A stretch of DNA of 64,000 nucleotides from Streptomyces sp. TRM49041 (GTDB lineage Bacteria > Actinomycetota > Actinomycetes > Streptomycetales > Streptomycetaceae). Position 1 is the stretch's first letter. Each line of letters begins with the position of its first letter. The position numbers and the translations under genes were made by a program. The notes beneath the pieces were generated by a model. It saw nothing but the letters and a program-made list of their open reading frames with translations, searched no databases and had not been told where the DNA came from. Where the stretch lies: positions 17,636-81,635 of the forward strand of contig NZ_VSRY01000016.1 of assembly GCF_008271805.1 (NCBI RefSeq). Direction: 5' to 3'. Below are positions 7,100-16,062 of the stretch, one piece after another.

Positions 7100-8443
7100 A
7101 TGGCCCTGAAGATCACCGTGATCGGCACCGGATACCTCGGCGCCACCCACGCAGCGGCCATGGCGGAGCTCGGCTTCGAGGTGCTCGGCCTCGATGTCGT
7201 ACCCGAGAAGATCGAGATGCTCTCCGAGGGGCGCGTCCCGATGTACGAGCCGGGTCTGGAGGAGCTGCTGGGCAAGCACGTCGCCGGGCTCGACGGCTCC
7301 ACCGGGCGGCTGCGGTTCACGACCTCCTGGGAGGAGGTCGGCGCGTTCGGCGACGTCCACTTCGTCTGTGTGAACACGCCGCAGAAGCACGGCGAGTACG
7401 GCTGCGACATGAGCTTCGTCGACGCCGCGTTCGGCGCGCTCGCCCCGCACCTGAAGAAGCCCGCGCTGGTCGTCGGCAAGTCGACCGTGCCGGTCGGCAG
7501 CGCGGAGCGGCTCTCCCGGCTGCTCGCCGACCAGGCCCCCGCGGGCTCGGACGTGGAGCTGGCCTGGAACCCCGAGTTCCTGCGCGAGGGCTTCGCCGTG
7601 CGGGACACGCTGCATCCGGACCGGATCGTCGTCGGCGTCGAGAGCGAGCGGGCCGAGAAGCTGCTGCGCGAGGTGTACGAGGTGCCGGTCGGCGAGGGCT
7701 CGCCGTTCGTCGTGACGGACTTCCCGACCGCCGAGCTGGTGAAGACCGCCGCGAACTCCTTCCTCGCCACGAAGATCTCCTTCATCAACGCGATGGCCGA
7801 GGTGTGCGAGGCGGCCGGCGGCGATGTCGCGAAGCTCGCGGAGGCCATCGGCCACGACGACCGGATCGGCGCCAAGTTCCTGCGCGCCGGAATCGGCTTC
7901 GGCGGCGGCTGCCTGCCCAAGGACATCCGGGCGTTCATGGCCCGGGCCGGGGAGCTGGGCGCGGACCAGGCGCTCACCTTCCTCCGCGAGATCGACTCCA
8001 TCAACATGCGCCGCCGCGGCCAGATGGTCGGCATGGCCCGCGAGGCCCTCGGCGACGGCACGTTCCTCGGCAAGCGGGTCGCGGTGCTCGGCGCCGCCTT
8101 CAAGCCCGACTCGGACGACGTCCGCGACTCGCCGGCCCTGAACGTCGCCGGACAGATCCACCTCCAGGGCGGCCAGGTCACCGTGTACGACCCGAAGGGC
8201 ATGGACAACGCCCGCCGCCTCTTCCCGACCCTCGGCTACGCCGACAGCGCCCTGGAGGCCGTGCGCGGCGCGGACGTGGTGCTGCACCTCACCGAGTGGC
8301 GGGAGTTCCGGGAGGTCGACCCGGAGAAGCTGGGCGAGGTCGTGAACGACCGCGTCATCCTGGACGGCCGCAACGCCCTGGACGCGGACCTCTGGCGCTC
8401 GGCGGGCTGGACGTTCCGCGCGATGGGGCGCCCTCGCGCGTAG
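7100..8443 (+). CDS. UDP-glucose / GDP-mannose dehydrogenase family protein
   Basis: The product is a 447-residue NAD-dependent four-electron sugar-nucleotide dehydrogenase, giving UDP-glucuronate or a similar uronate for cell-envelope glycans. The N-terminus has the Rossmann signature VIGTGYLGATHA. The middle carries EFLREG, and the active-site Cys is in GIGFGGGCLPKDI. The C-terminal domain has GAAFKPDSDDVRDSPAL. ATG 7100 is preceded by GGAG 9 nt upstream; upstream in-frame starts lack a site and extend past the family N-terminus. It has its own promoter region (a -10-like TATGCT at 7052) and a strong terminator. It probably feeds the polysaccharide loci further along, but UDP-glucose versus GDP-mannose specificity is not resolved. 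Confidence 0.92.
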   Translation: MALKITVIGTGYLGATHAAAMAELGFEVLGLDVVPEKIEMLSEGRVPMYEPGLEELLGKHVAGLDGSTGRLRFTTSWEEVGAFGDVHFVCVNTPQKHGEYGCDMSFVDAAFGALAPHLKKPALVVGKSTVPVGSAERLSRLLADQAPAGSDVELAWNPEFLREGFAVRDTLHPDRIVVGVESERAEKLLREVYEVPVGEGSPFVVTDFPTAELVKTAANSFLATKISFINAMAEVCEAAGGDVAKLAEAIGHDDRIGAKFLRAGIGFGGGCLPKDIRAFMARAGELGADQALTFLREIDSINMRRRGQMVGMAREALGDGTFLGKRVAVLGAAFKPDSDDVRDSPALNVAGQIHLQGGQVTVYDPKGMDNARRLFPTLGYADSALEAVRGADVVLHLTEWREFREVDPEKLGEVVNDRVILDGRNALDADLWRSAGWTFRAMGRPRA

Positions 8444-8460
8444 CACCGCCCCCGTGCACG

Positions 8461-8501
8461 TACCGCGGGCCCCCGGCGTGCATCGCCGGGGGCCCGCGGT
8501 A
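8461..8501. terminator. Bidirectional terminator between convergent genes
   Basis: An 18-bp perfect stem (TACCGCGGGCCCCCGGCG and its complement) with a TGCAT loop separates the sugar dehydrogenase and the dipeptidase, which converge here. Confidence 0.85.
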
Positions 8502-8517
8502 TGTCGTCGGTGCAGCG

Positions 8518-9726
8518 TCAGCCGTCCAGGGAGGCGAGTGTCGCCGTCGAAGGGCCCCGGCGGGACGACGCCTCGCGGGCCACCGCCTCCGCGTCGCGCA
8601 GTACGCGGACCGCGTTCCGCCAGGTCACCTTGGCCACGTCGGTGTGGGCCCAGCCCCGGGACAGCAGCTCCGCGACGAGGTTCGGGTAGCCCGCCACGTC
8701 GTCCAGCCCGGCGGGCGTGAACGCCGTGCCGTCGAAGTCCCCGCCGATGCCGATGTGGTCGACGCCGGCGGCCTCGCGCATATGGTCCAGGTGGTCGGCG
8801 ACCGTCGCGGCCGTGGCGACCGGGCGCGGATTCGCCTCCTCGAACGCCGCGTGCAGACGCATGGCCTCCGGCGTGGTGTCCAGGTGGTGGAAGCCGTGCG
8901 CCCGCAGGTTCTCGTCCGCCCTGGCCGTCCACTCCACCGCGGCGGGCAGGATGAACTTCGGGACGAACGTGGCCATGGCGACGCCGCCGTTGGCGGGGAG
9001 CCGCTCCAGGACGTCGTCCGGGATGTTGCGGGGGTGGTCGCAGACCGCCCGCGAGGACGAGTGCGAGAAGATCACCGGGGCTTCGGTGGTCTCCAGTGCG
9101 TCCCGCATCGTCGTCGCCGCGACGTGCGAGAGATCCACGAGCATGCCCAGACGGTTCATCTCCCGGACGACCTCGCGGCCGAACGCCGACAGGCCGCCGA
9201 CACCGGGCTCGTCCGTCGCCGAGTCGGCCCACGCGATGTTGTCGTTGTGCGTGAGCGTCATATAGCGCACGCCGAGCGCGTACAGGGCGCGCAGGGTGGC
9301 GAGGGAGTCGTTGATGGAGTGGCCGCCCTCGGCGCCCTTCAGGGACGCGATACGGCCTTCGGCGCGGGCCGTCTCCATGTCGTCGGCCGTCAGGGCGGGG
9401 GCCAGGTCCGCCGCGTGCCGGGCCAGCAGCCGGTCCACGCAGTCGATCTGCTCCAGCGTGGCGCTGACCGCGTCGTCACCGGCCATGTCGCTGCGTACGT
9501 ACACCGACCAGAACTGGGCGCCGACGCCGCCCGCGCGGAGCCGGGGCAGGTCGGTGTGGAGGTGGCCGGTCTGGTCGGCGGCGATGTCGAGGCGGTCCAG
9601 GTCGTAGCCGGCCTTCACGCGCAGCGCCCAGGGCAGGTCGTTGTGGCCGTCGGCGACGGGGAACTCGGCGAGGAGGTCCAGGGCCTCGCCGAGTCTCCCC
9701 ACGCCGGGGCCGGGCTCGCCGCTCAC
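8518..9726 (-). CDS. Membrane (renal-type) dipeptidase, peptidase family M19
   Basis: The product is 402 residues. Zinc-ligand and family motifs are DGHNDLPW near residue 26, EGGHSI in the middle, [15 protein letters not shown] and [10 protein letters not shown]. These enzymes hydrolyse dipeptides, including D-containing ones. I see no signal peptide, so a cytoplasmic location is likely, as for most bacterial homologues. The GTG start overlaps the purE stop (GTGA), which places it as the last gene of a purK-purE-dipeptidase operon. That link is conserved as far as I recall and does not imply a role in purine synthesis. Confidence 0.93.
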   Translation of the reverse strand: MSGEPGPGVGRLGEALDLLAEFPVADGHNDLPWALRVKAGYDLDRLDIAADQTGHLHTDLPRLRAGGVGAQFWSVYVRSDMAGDDAVSATLEQIDCVDRLLARHAADLAPALTADDMETARAEGRIASLKGAEGGHSINDSLATLRALYALGVRYMTLTHNDNIAWADSATDEPGVGGLSAFGREVVREMNRLGMLVDLSHVAATTMRDALETTEAPVIFSHSSSRAVCDHPRNIPDDVLERLPANGGVAMATFVPKFILPAAVEWTARADENLRAHGFHHLDTTPEAMRLHAAFEEANPRPVATAATVADHLDHMREAAGVDHIGIGGDFDGTAFTPAGLDDVAGYPNLVAELLSRGWAHTDVAKVTWRNAVRVLRDAEAVAREASSRRGPSTATLASLDG

Positions 9727-10256
9727 CTGGCGAAGCCGAAGGACGTCGATCCCTCGACCTTCGCGCGCAGCCGCTTGCCCTTCTCCGTGGCCTGGTCGTT
9801 CAGCTCCTGCTGGAAGTCCTTCATACGGGCCAGCAGGTCGGCGTCGTGTGCGGCGAGCATCCGGGCCGCCAGCAGACCGGCGTTGCGGGCGCCGGCCACG
9901 GACACGGTCGCGACCGGGACGCCGGCGGGCATCTGCACGATGGAGAGCAGCGAGTCCATGCCGTCGAGGTACTTCAGCGGGACCGGGACGCCGATGACCG
10001 GCAGCGGGGTGACCGATGCGAGCATGCCCGGCAGGTGCGCGGCGCCGCCCGCACCCGCGACGATCGCCTTCAGCCCGCGGCCGGCGGCCTCCTCGCCGTA
10101 CGCCACCATCTCGTGCGGCATCCGGTGCGCGGAGACGACATCGACCTCGTACGGGATCTCGAACTCGTCGAGGGCCTGCGCGGCGGCCTCCATGACCGGC
10201 CAGTCGGAGTCCGAGCCCATGACGATGCCCACGAGGGGGCCGGGTGCGCTACTCAA
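9723..10256 (-). CDS. purE: N5-carboxyaminoimidazole ribonucleotide mutase
   Basis: The product is a 177-residue class I PurE, which converts N5-CAIR to CAIR in de novo purine synthesis. The hallmark [14 protein letters not shown] lies at the N-terminus, followed by [13 protein letters not shown] with the catalytic His, and a [11 protein letters not shown] loop. The length fits the family. The start lies inside the 3' end of purK (8-bp overlap), so the two are coupled. Confidence 0.97.
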   Translation of the reverse strand: MSSAPGPLVGIVMGSDSDWPVMEAAAQALDEFEIPYEVDVVSAHRMPHEMVAYGEEAAGRGLKAIVAGAGGAAHLPGMLASVTPLPVIGVPVPLKYLDGMDSLLSIVQMPAGVPVATVSVAGARNAGLLAARMLAAHDADLLARMKDFQQELNDQATEKGKRLRAKVEGSTSFGFAR

Positions 10257-11439
10257 CGATCGTTCCTCGCAGATAGCCGGCGGCGTGGCGGGCGCGCTCC
10301 AGCACGTCGTCCAGGTCGTCGCCGTAGGTGTTGACGTGGCCCACCTTGCGGCCGGGCTTCACGTCCTTGCCGTACATGTGGATCTTGAGCTGCGGGTCGC
10401 GGGCCATGCAGTGCAGATACGCCTGGTACATGTCCGGGTAGTCGCCGCCGAGGACGTTCGCCATGACCGTCCACTTCGCGCGCGGGCGGGGGTCGCCCAG
10501 CGGGAGGTCGAGCACGGCCCGGACGTGGTTGGCGAACTGGGAGGTGATCGCGCCGTCCTGTGTCCAGTGGCCGGAATTGTGCGGGCGCATCGCCAGCTCG
10601 TTGACGAGGATCCGCCCGTCGCGGGTCTCGAACAGCTCGACGGCGAGGTGGCCTATGACGCCCAGCTCCCGGGCGATCCGCAGCGCGAGCTGCTGGGCCT
10701 CCAGGGCGCGGTCCTCCGGGAGGCCGGGCGCCGGGGCGATCACGGTGTCGCACACGCCGTCGACCTGCCGCGACTCCACGACCGGGTACGCCACGGCCTG
10801 GCCGTGCGGGGAGCGGACGACGTTCGCCGCCAGCTCCCGTACGAAGTCGACCTTCTCCTCGGCGAGGACCGGCACGCCGGCCAGGAACGGGTCGCGGGCC
10901 TCGTCCTCGGACCGTACGAACCACACGCCCTTGCCGTCGTAGCCGCCGCGCACCGTCTTGAGGATGACGGGGAAGCCGCCCGCGCGTCGCGCACCACTCT
11001 CGTCCGAGGGCCCTTCGTGCCCGTCCCTCTCGATCTCGGCGGCGAACGCGGCCACGTCGGCCGGGTCGGCCACGATGCGGTGGCGCGGGCAGGGCACGCC
11101 GATCGCGTCGAGCCTCGCGCGCATCACGCCCTTGTCCTGGGCGTGCACCAACGCGTCGGGCCCCGGGCGGACGGGGATGCCGTCCGCCTCCAGGGCCCTC
11201 AGGTGCTCGGTCGGGACGTGCTCGTGATCGAAGGTGATCACGTCGCAGCCCCGCGCGAAGTCACGCAGCGTGTCCAGGTCGCGGTAGTCGCCGATGACGA
11301 CATCGCTCACGACCTGGGCCGCGGAGTCCTGGGGAGTGTCACTGAGGAGCTTGAATCTGATGCCGAGGGGGATGCCCGCCTCGTGGGTCATACGGGCGAG
11401 CTGACCGCCACCGACCATGCCGACTACCGGGAACGTCAC
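10249..11439 (-). CDS. purK: 5-(carboxyamino)imidazole ribonucleotide synthase
   Basis: The product is a 396-residue ATP-grasp enzyme that carboxylates AIR with bicarbonate and ATP to N5-CAIR, the substrate of PurE. It begins [17 protein letters not shown] (GxGG nucleotide fold) and contains [28 protein letters not shown] and [14 protein letters not shown]. The GTG at 11439 is the first codon that preserves the beta-strand. The AGGAG upstream is unusually close (about 1 nt), so translation may be leaderless or rely on another site. A much longer in-frame extension upstream is non-family sequence and overlaps the divergent GtrA gene. Confidence 0.95.
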   Translation of the reverse strand: MTFPVVGMVGGGQLARMTHEAGIPLGIRFKLLSDTPQDSAAQVVSDVVIGDYRDLDTLRDFARGCDVITFDHEHVPTEHLRALEADGIPVRPGPDALVHAQDKGVMRARLDAIGVPCPRHRIVADPADVAAFAAEIERDGHEGPSDESGARRAGGFPVILKTVRGGYDGKGVWFVRSEDEARDPFLAGVPVLAEEKVDFVRELAANVVRSPHGQAVAYPVVESRQVDGVCDTVIAPAPGLPEDRALEAQQLALRIARELGVIGHLAVELFETRDGRILVNELAMRPHNSGHWTQDGAITSQFANHVRAVLDLPLGDPRPRAKWTVMANVLGGDYPDMYQAYLHCMARDPQLKIHMYGKDVKPGRKVGHVNTYGDDLDDVLERARHAAGYLRGTIVE

Positions 11440-11599
11440 TCTCCTAGGGTATCCGCCGCCCGTCGGAGCCCCGCACGGTGCCCGCGCAAGAGGATTCTCG
11501 GCTTCTTCTCGTCCTTCTCGCCCGCGCGTGTCATCCGGGTGATGGTTAGCATGGCCGGGTTGACGCGTGTGACCGGCGGACGGGACTGAAACGATCATT

Positions 11600-12133
11600 A
11601 TGAGTGAACAGAGCGCCCTCCGGGTGCGACTGGCACAGCTCGTCCGGGAGATAGCCAAATTCGGCCTCGTCGGCGGATTCGGCCTGCTGGTGAACATGGC
11701 GGCCTTCAATCTGCTGCGGCAGACCACGGACCTGCCGGTGGTGCGGGCGAGTCTCCTGGCCACGGTCATCGCGATCGCCTGCAACTACGTGGGTTTCCGC
11801 TATTTCACCTACCGGGACCGGGACAAGACCCGGCGGACCCGGGAGGCGACGCTGTTCTTCGCGTTCAGCCTGGCCGGCATGGTGATCGAGAACGGAATCC
11901 TGTACACGACGACGTACGGGTTCGGCTGGGACAGCCCGCTGCAGAACAACTTCTTCAAGTTCTTCGGGATCGGTATCGGGACACTGTTCCGGTTCTGGTC
12001 GTACCGCACCTGGGTCTTCCGGGCGATTCCCGCCGTACCCGAGGCCGTGCCGACGGGGGCGGCGGCGTCCGCGAGGATGCTGGAGCAGCGGAGGACCGAG
12101 GACGCCCCGGCCCCGGTGGGCCCCGCCCGCTGA
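11600..12133 (+). CDS. GtrA family membrane protein
   Basis: The product has 177 residues and four predicted membrane helices (about 20-40, 50-68, 88-110 and 120-140), with the GtrA pattern VGGFGLLVNMAAFNLLR and FRYFTYRD between helices 2 and 3. The C-terminal 35 residues are a polar Ala/Pro tail. GtrA-like proteins are implicated in moving lipid-linked sugars across the membrane or assisting glycosylation. It is divergent from purK and convergent with the histidine kinase gene. Confidence 0.88.
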   Translation: MSEQSALRVRLAQLVREIAKFGLVGGFGLLVNMAAFNLLRQTTDLPVVRASLLATVIAIACNYVGFRYFTYRDRDKTRRTREATLFFAFSLAGMVIENGILYTTTYGFGWDSPLQNNFFKFFGIGIGTLFRFWSYRTWVFRAIPAVPEAVPTGAAASARMLEQRRTEDAPAPVGPAR

Positions 12134-12178
12134 CCCGCCCGTTGACCCGCCCACTGCCCCCGCTGACCCGCGCCGGCC

Positions 12179-13450
12179 TCAGCGGACGAGCCGTGAGGAC
12201 GAGCCGTCGTCACGGCTCCCCACCTCGCGGCTCAGGAACAGCGAGAACACCGGCGGCTTCAGCTGTGCCAGCTCCAGCCGGCCGCCGTCCGCCTCGGCGA
12301 GGTCGCGGGCCACGGCCAGGCCGATGCCCGTCGAGTTTCGGCCGCTGATGGTCCGCTCGAAGATCCGCGCCCCGAGTTCGGCGGGGACGCCGGGCCCCTC
12401 GTCGGTGACCTCGATGACGGCCTGGTTGCCGGTGACGCGGGTGCGCAGGGCGACCGTGCCGCGGCCGTGCATCAGCGAGTTCTCGATCAGCGCGGCCAGC
12501 ACCTGGGCGACCGCGCCCGGGGTGCCGACGGCCCGCATGCCGGTCTTGCCGGACCGTACGATCGCCCGGCCCGCGCTGCGGTAGGCCGGCCGCCACTCCT
12601 CGACCTGCTGCTTGACGACCTCGTCGAGGTCGAAGGCGACGGCGGAGCCCGTGCGCGGGTCGCGGGAGTTCGTGAGCAGCCGCTGCACGACGTCGGTGAG
12701 CCGCTCCACCTGCGCGAGGGCGATCGTCGCCTCCTCCTTCACCGTCGTCAGGTCGTCGGTGCCGGAGATCTCCTCCAGCCGCATGGAGAGCGCGGTCAGC
12801 GGTGTGCGGAGCTGGTGGGAGGCGTCGGCGGCGAGCCTCCGCTCGGCGGTGAGCATCCGCCCGATCCGCTCGGCGGACGCGTCCAGGACGTCCGCGACCC
12901 GGTCCAGCTCGGGCACGCCGTACCGGCGGTGGCGGGGCCGGGGGTCGCCGGAGCCGAGCCGTTCGGCGGTCTCGGCGAGGTCGGTGAGCGGGGTCGCCAG
13001 CCGGTTCCCCTGCCGTACGGCGAGGAGGACGGCGGCCACGACGGCGAGGAGTGCGACGGCGCCGATGATCAGCAGCGTACGGCCGACCTCGCGGGTCACG
13101 GAGGAGCGGGACTCCTCGACGGTGACCTTCTCGCCGCGCTCCCCCACGGCCGTGCCCCGGATGACGCTGCCCTCGGGGCGGGCGCCCACCTCGATGGGGG
13201 CCTGGCCGGGGATCTCGATACGGGCGTACCGCTCGGCGCCGCTGTGGTCGGAGAGGATGCCCGGATTGACGGGCTCGCCGCCGATCAGCCGGCTGTCGAC
13301 GATGCTGGCGAGCCGGACCGCCTCGGAGTCGACGCTCTCCTGGGCGCTGCTGCTGATGGTGCGGGTCTCGACGATGACGAGGGAGACCCCGAAGACGGCG
13401 ATGACGACCAGCACCACGGCGAGTGTGGAGTTGATCAGACGGCGGCGCAC
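12179..13450 (-). CDS. Two-component sensor histidine kinase
   Basis: The product has 423 residues: a transmembrane helix at 9-28, an extracytoplasmic sensor of about 95 residues, a second helix at 124-146, a HAMP domain with RLATPLTDLAE, a dimerisation domain with the phospho-accepting His212 in DASHQLRTPLTAL, and an HATPase_c domain with N box (ALIENSLMHG), DEGPGVP and GIGLAVARDL. It starts at GTG 12 nt after the response regulator stop, so they form an operon. Sensor input is unknown. Confidence 0.93.
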   Translation of the reverse strand: MRRRLINSTLAVVLVVIAVFGVSLVIVETRTISSSAQESVDSEAVRLASIVDSRLIGGEPVNPGILSDHSGAERYARIEIPGQAPIEVGARPEGSVIRGTAVGERGEKVTVEESRSSVTREVGRTLLIIGAVALLAVVAAVLLAVRQGNRLATPLTDLAETAERLGSGDPRPRHRRYGVPELDRVADVLDASAERIGRMLTAERRLAADASHQLRTPLTALSMRLEEISGTDDLTTVKEEATIALAQVERLTDVVQRLLTNSRDPRTGSAVAFDLDEVVKQQVEEWRPAYRSAGRAIVRSGKTGMRAVGTPGAVAQVLAALIENSLMHGRGTVALRTRVTGNQAVIEVTDEGPGVPAELGARIFERTISGRNSTGIGLAVARDLAEADGGRLELAQLKPPVFSLFLSREVGSRDDGSSSRLVR

Positions 13451-13462
13451 GGAGGTCTCGCC

Positions 13463-14140
13463 TCAGCTCTTCTCGAAGCGGAAGCCGACACCGCGGACGG
13501 TGGCGATGTAGCGGGGGTTCGCCGCGTCGTCGCCGAGCTTCTTGCGGAGCCAGGAGATGTGCATGTCGAGGGTCTTGGTGGACGACCACCACGTGGTGTC
13601 CCAGACCTCACGCATCAGCTGGTCCCGGGTGACGACCCGGCCGGCGTCCCGGACGAGGACACGCAGCAGGTCGAACTCCTTCGCGGTGAGCTGGAGCTCC
13701 TCGTCGCCCATCCAGGCGCGGTGGGACTCGACGTCGATGCGCACGCCGTGCGTGGCGGGCTGCGGTGCGGGCTCGGCGGCGCCGCGGCGCAGCAGGGCCC
13801 GCACCCGGGCGAGCAGTTCGGCGAGCCGGAACGGCTTGGTGACGTAGTCGTCCGCGCCCGCGTCGAGCCCGACCACGGTGTCGACCTCGTCGGCGCGGGC
13901 GGTCAGTACGAGGATCGGCACCGCGTGCCCCTCGGACCGCAGCCGCCGGGCGACCTCCAGGCCGTCCATGCCGGGCAGGCCCAGGTCGAGCACGACCAGG
14001 TCGACGCCGCCCTTCAGTCCCGTGTCGAGCGCGCTGGGTCCGTCCTCCCGGACCTCCACCTCGTACCCCTCGCGCCGCAGCGCGCGGGCCAGCGGTTCCG
14101 AGATGGATGAGTCGTCCTCGGCGAGCAGTACACGCGTCAT
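13463..14140 (-). CDS. OmpR/PhoB-family response regulator
   Basis: The product has 225 residues. The receiver domain has acidic residues D9-D10, the phospho-acceptor D52 (VVLDLGLPGMDG) and the Lys of TKPF. The C-terminal winged helix ends in IATVRGVGFRFE. The ATG at 14140 starts exactly at the receiver strand (MTRVLLAEDD). No Shine-Dalgarno precedes it, and a TACCAT -10-like hexamer ends 6 nt upstream, so the transcript may be leaderless. It partners the histidine kinase downstream. Confidence 0.93.
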   Translation of the reverse strand: MTRVLLAEDDSSISEPLARALRREGYEVEVREDGPSALDTGLKGGVDLVVLDLGLPGMDGLEVARRLRSEGHAVPILVLTARADEVDTVVGLDAGADDYVTKPFRLAELLARVRALLRRGAAEPAPQPATHGVRIDVESHRAWMGDEELQLTAKEFDLLRVLVRDAGRVVTRDQLMREVWDTTWWSSTKTLDMHISWLRKKLGDDAANPRYIATVRGVGFRFEKS

Positions 14141-14476
14141 GGAGTGATGGTAGTCCGCACCGTGTGGGCGTCGTGAGGAGATCACGTCAAGATCATCAAC
14201 CATCCGGGCGTGAGGGAGGCCATCCTGGCAGTGACCTTGAAATGTGCGCTTACGGTTCCGCCTTGACCTGTGATTCACCTCTCAAGCCCCTTCCATATGA
14301 CGGAGTGTCATGGCGTATGGTGGCAAGACGCTTGTAGCAGGCAATCAGGGACCTTTGACGGAATCACTCGTTGACACGTCAGAGGTCTCTTTTCTGCGCG
14401 GCTGAGGAATGACGTGTCGGAGCGGGCGCGGATCGCTCACGAGGCGGCGCGCGTCCCGAACGAACAAGGATCGACC
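14141..14476. other. Divergent intergenic region between response regulator and peptide transporter
   Basis: No gene is seen. It contains a TACCAT -10-like box close to the regulator ATG (minus strand). On the plus strand there are TTGACGG and TTGACAC at about 14356 and 14372, arranged as a short direct repeat, and TATGGT near 14315. Any of these could be promoter elements or binding sites for the adjacent response regulator, but none forms a canonical -35/-10 pair. Confidence 0.35.
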
Positions 14477-15985
14477 ATGGCGTCCAGCCTGACGAAGGAC
14501 TCGCCCGGCAACCCCCCTGGCAGCGAGAAGACCTTCTTCGGCCACCCCCGCGGTATGGCCACGCTCTTCATGACCGAGATGTGGGAGCGTTTCTCCTGGT
14601 ACGGAATGCGCGCCATTCTCGTGCTGTACCTGGTGGCCGGCGTTCTCGACGGCCCGCTGGAGGACAGGGAGGCGCTCGCCGCCTCGATCTACGGTGTGTA
14701 CAACGCCGTCGTCTACATGGCCGCCATGCCCGGCGGCTGGATCGCCGACCGCCTGTGGGGTGCCCGCAAGGCCGTCCTCGTCGGCGGCATCGTCATCGCC
14801 CTGGGCCACTACACGCTGGCCGTCCCGAGCGACATCGCGTTCTTCATCGGCCTCGGCCTCATCGCCCTCGGTACGGGCCTGCTGAAGCCGAACATCTCCG
14901 CGATGGTCGGTGGTCTCTACGAGGGCCGGCCGGGCGCCCGCCGCGACGCCGGCTTCACGCTCTTCTACATGGCGATCAACCTCGGCGCCATGGTCGCGCC
15001 GCTGCTCGTCGGCTACCTCGGCGAGCACATCAGCTGGCACCTCGGCTTCGGTGTCGCCGGTGTCGGTATGACGCTGGCCGTCGTCCAGTACGTGCTGGGC
15101 GGCCGCCACCTCGGTGACGTCGGCAAGGAGCCCGGCACCCCGGCCACGCCGGAGGAGAGGCGCGCCGTGCTGCGCAAGGCCGGCCTGTGGGCGGGCGTCG
15201 CCGTCGCCGCGCTGCTGGCTGACGTCGTGCTCGGTACGTTCGACGTCGAGCACATCGTCAACGTGCTGGCGATCATGGGTCTCGTGGTGCCGGTCGTCTA
15301 CTTCGTGGCGATCTTCCGGAACCCGGCGCTGAAGAGCGAGGACCGCCCGAAGATCAAGGCGTTCGTCTGGTTCTTCACCACCGCCGTGCTGTTCTGGCTC
15401 ATCTACGACCAGTCCGGCTCGCTGCTGACGCTTTTCGCCGACAACAAGACGGACCGCGTCATCGGCGGCTGGGAGTTCCCGGCCTCCTGGTACCAGTCCG
15501 TCAACCCGGCCATGGTCATCGTCCTGGCGCCGATCTTCGCCACGGTCTGGGTGAGGCTGGCCCAGCGGAACCGCGAGCCGAGCACCCCGATGAAGTTCGC
15601 CCTGGCGATGCTGCTCATCGGCGGCTCGTTCGCCATCATGGGCCTGGCGGGCGCCGCGGCGGCCAACAGCGAGACCGGCAGGGTCACCGTCTTCTGGCTG
15701 CTGAGCGTCTACCTGGTCCAGACCCTCGGTGAGATGTGTCTGTCCCCGGTGGGCCTGTCGCTCTCCACGAAGCTGGCGCCGAAGGTGTTCGTCGGCCAGA
15801 TCATGGGCCTTTGGTTCCTCGCCTCGGCGACGGGCAACGCACTGAACGGCTGGGTGACCAAGCTGAACGGGGTGCTGGGCGACTCGGTCTACTACACGAT
15901 GTGGGCCGTCATCGCCGGGACGGCGGGGCTGTCCTTCATGCTCGCCGGGAAGAGGATCCGCGCGTTGATGGGCAATGTGAAGTAG
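14477..15985 (+). CDS. POT/PTR2-family proton-coupled oligopeptide transporter
   Basis: The product has 502 residues and 12 or more membrane helices. Signatures: ERFSWYGMRAILVLYL (the ExxERFxYY-like motif of helix 1, here ERFSWYG), the PTR2 signature FYMAINLGAM, and a GEMCLSPVGLS helix near the C-terminus. It would import di- and tripeptides with protons. ATG 14477 is preceded by AAGGA at 8 nt. An upstream GTG at 14414 with GAGG 6 nt before it would add 21 residues and cannot be excluded. A hairpin terminator follows the gene. Confidence 0.92.
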   Translation: MASSLTKDSPGNPPGSEKTFFGHPRGMATLFMTEMWERFSWYGMRAILVLYLVAGVLDGPLEDREALAASIYGVYNAVVYMAAMPGGWIADRLWGARKAVLVGGIVIALGHYTLAVPSDIAFFIGLGLIALGTGLLKPNISAMVGGLYEGRPGARRDAGFTLFYMAINLGAMVAPLLVGYLGEHISWHLGFGVAGVGMTLAVVQYVLGGRHLGDVGKEPGTPATPEERRAVLRKAGLWAGVAVAALLADVVLGTFDVEHIVNVLAIMGLVVPVVYFVAIFRNPALKSEDRPKIKAFVWFFTTAVLFWLIYDQSGSLLTLFADNKTDRVIGGWEFPASWYQSVNPAMVIVLAPIFATVWVRLAQRNREPSTPMKFALAMLLIGGSFAIMGLAGAAAANSETGRVTVFWLLSVYLVQTLGEMCLSPVGLSLSTKLAPKVFVGQIMGLWFLASATGNALNGWVTKLNGVLGDSVYYTMWAVIAGTAGLSFMLAGKRIRALMGNVK

Positions 15986-16016
15986 GTCTTCCGCCCGCCG
16001 CGGCGGGAGCGACGGT

Positions 16017-16054
16017 GAACGGGTCGGCACGGAGTCTTCCGTGCCGACCCGTTC
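16017..16054. terminator. Terminator hairpin between the peptide transporter and the surface-protein operon
   Basis: GAACGGGTCGGCACGGA pairs perfectly (17 bp) with its complement around a GTCT loop. It sits between convergent genes and can serve both strands. Confidence 0.85.
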
Positions 16055-16062
16055 GCGTGCGG

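Noticed and set aside
7804..11589. A 1261-codon plus-strand open frame
   Set aside because: It is antisense to the dipeptidase, purE and purK and is built of Arg/Ala/Gly/Val-rich text, typical of shadow frames in high-GC DNA.
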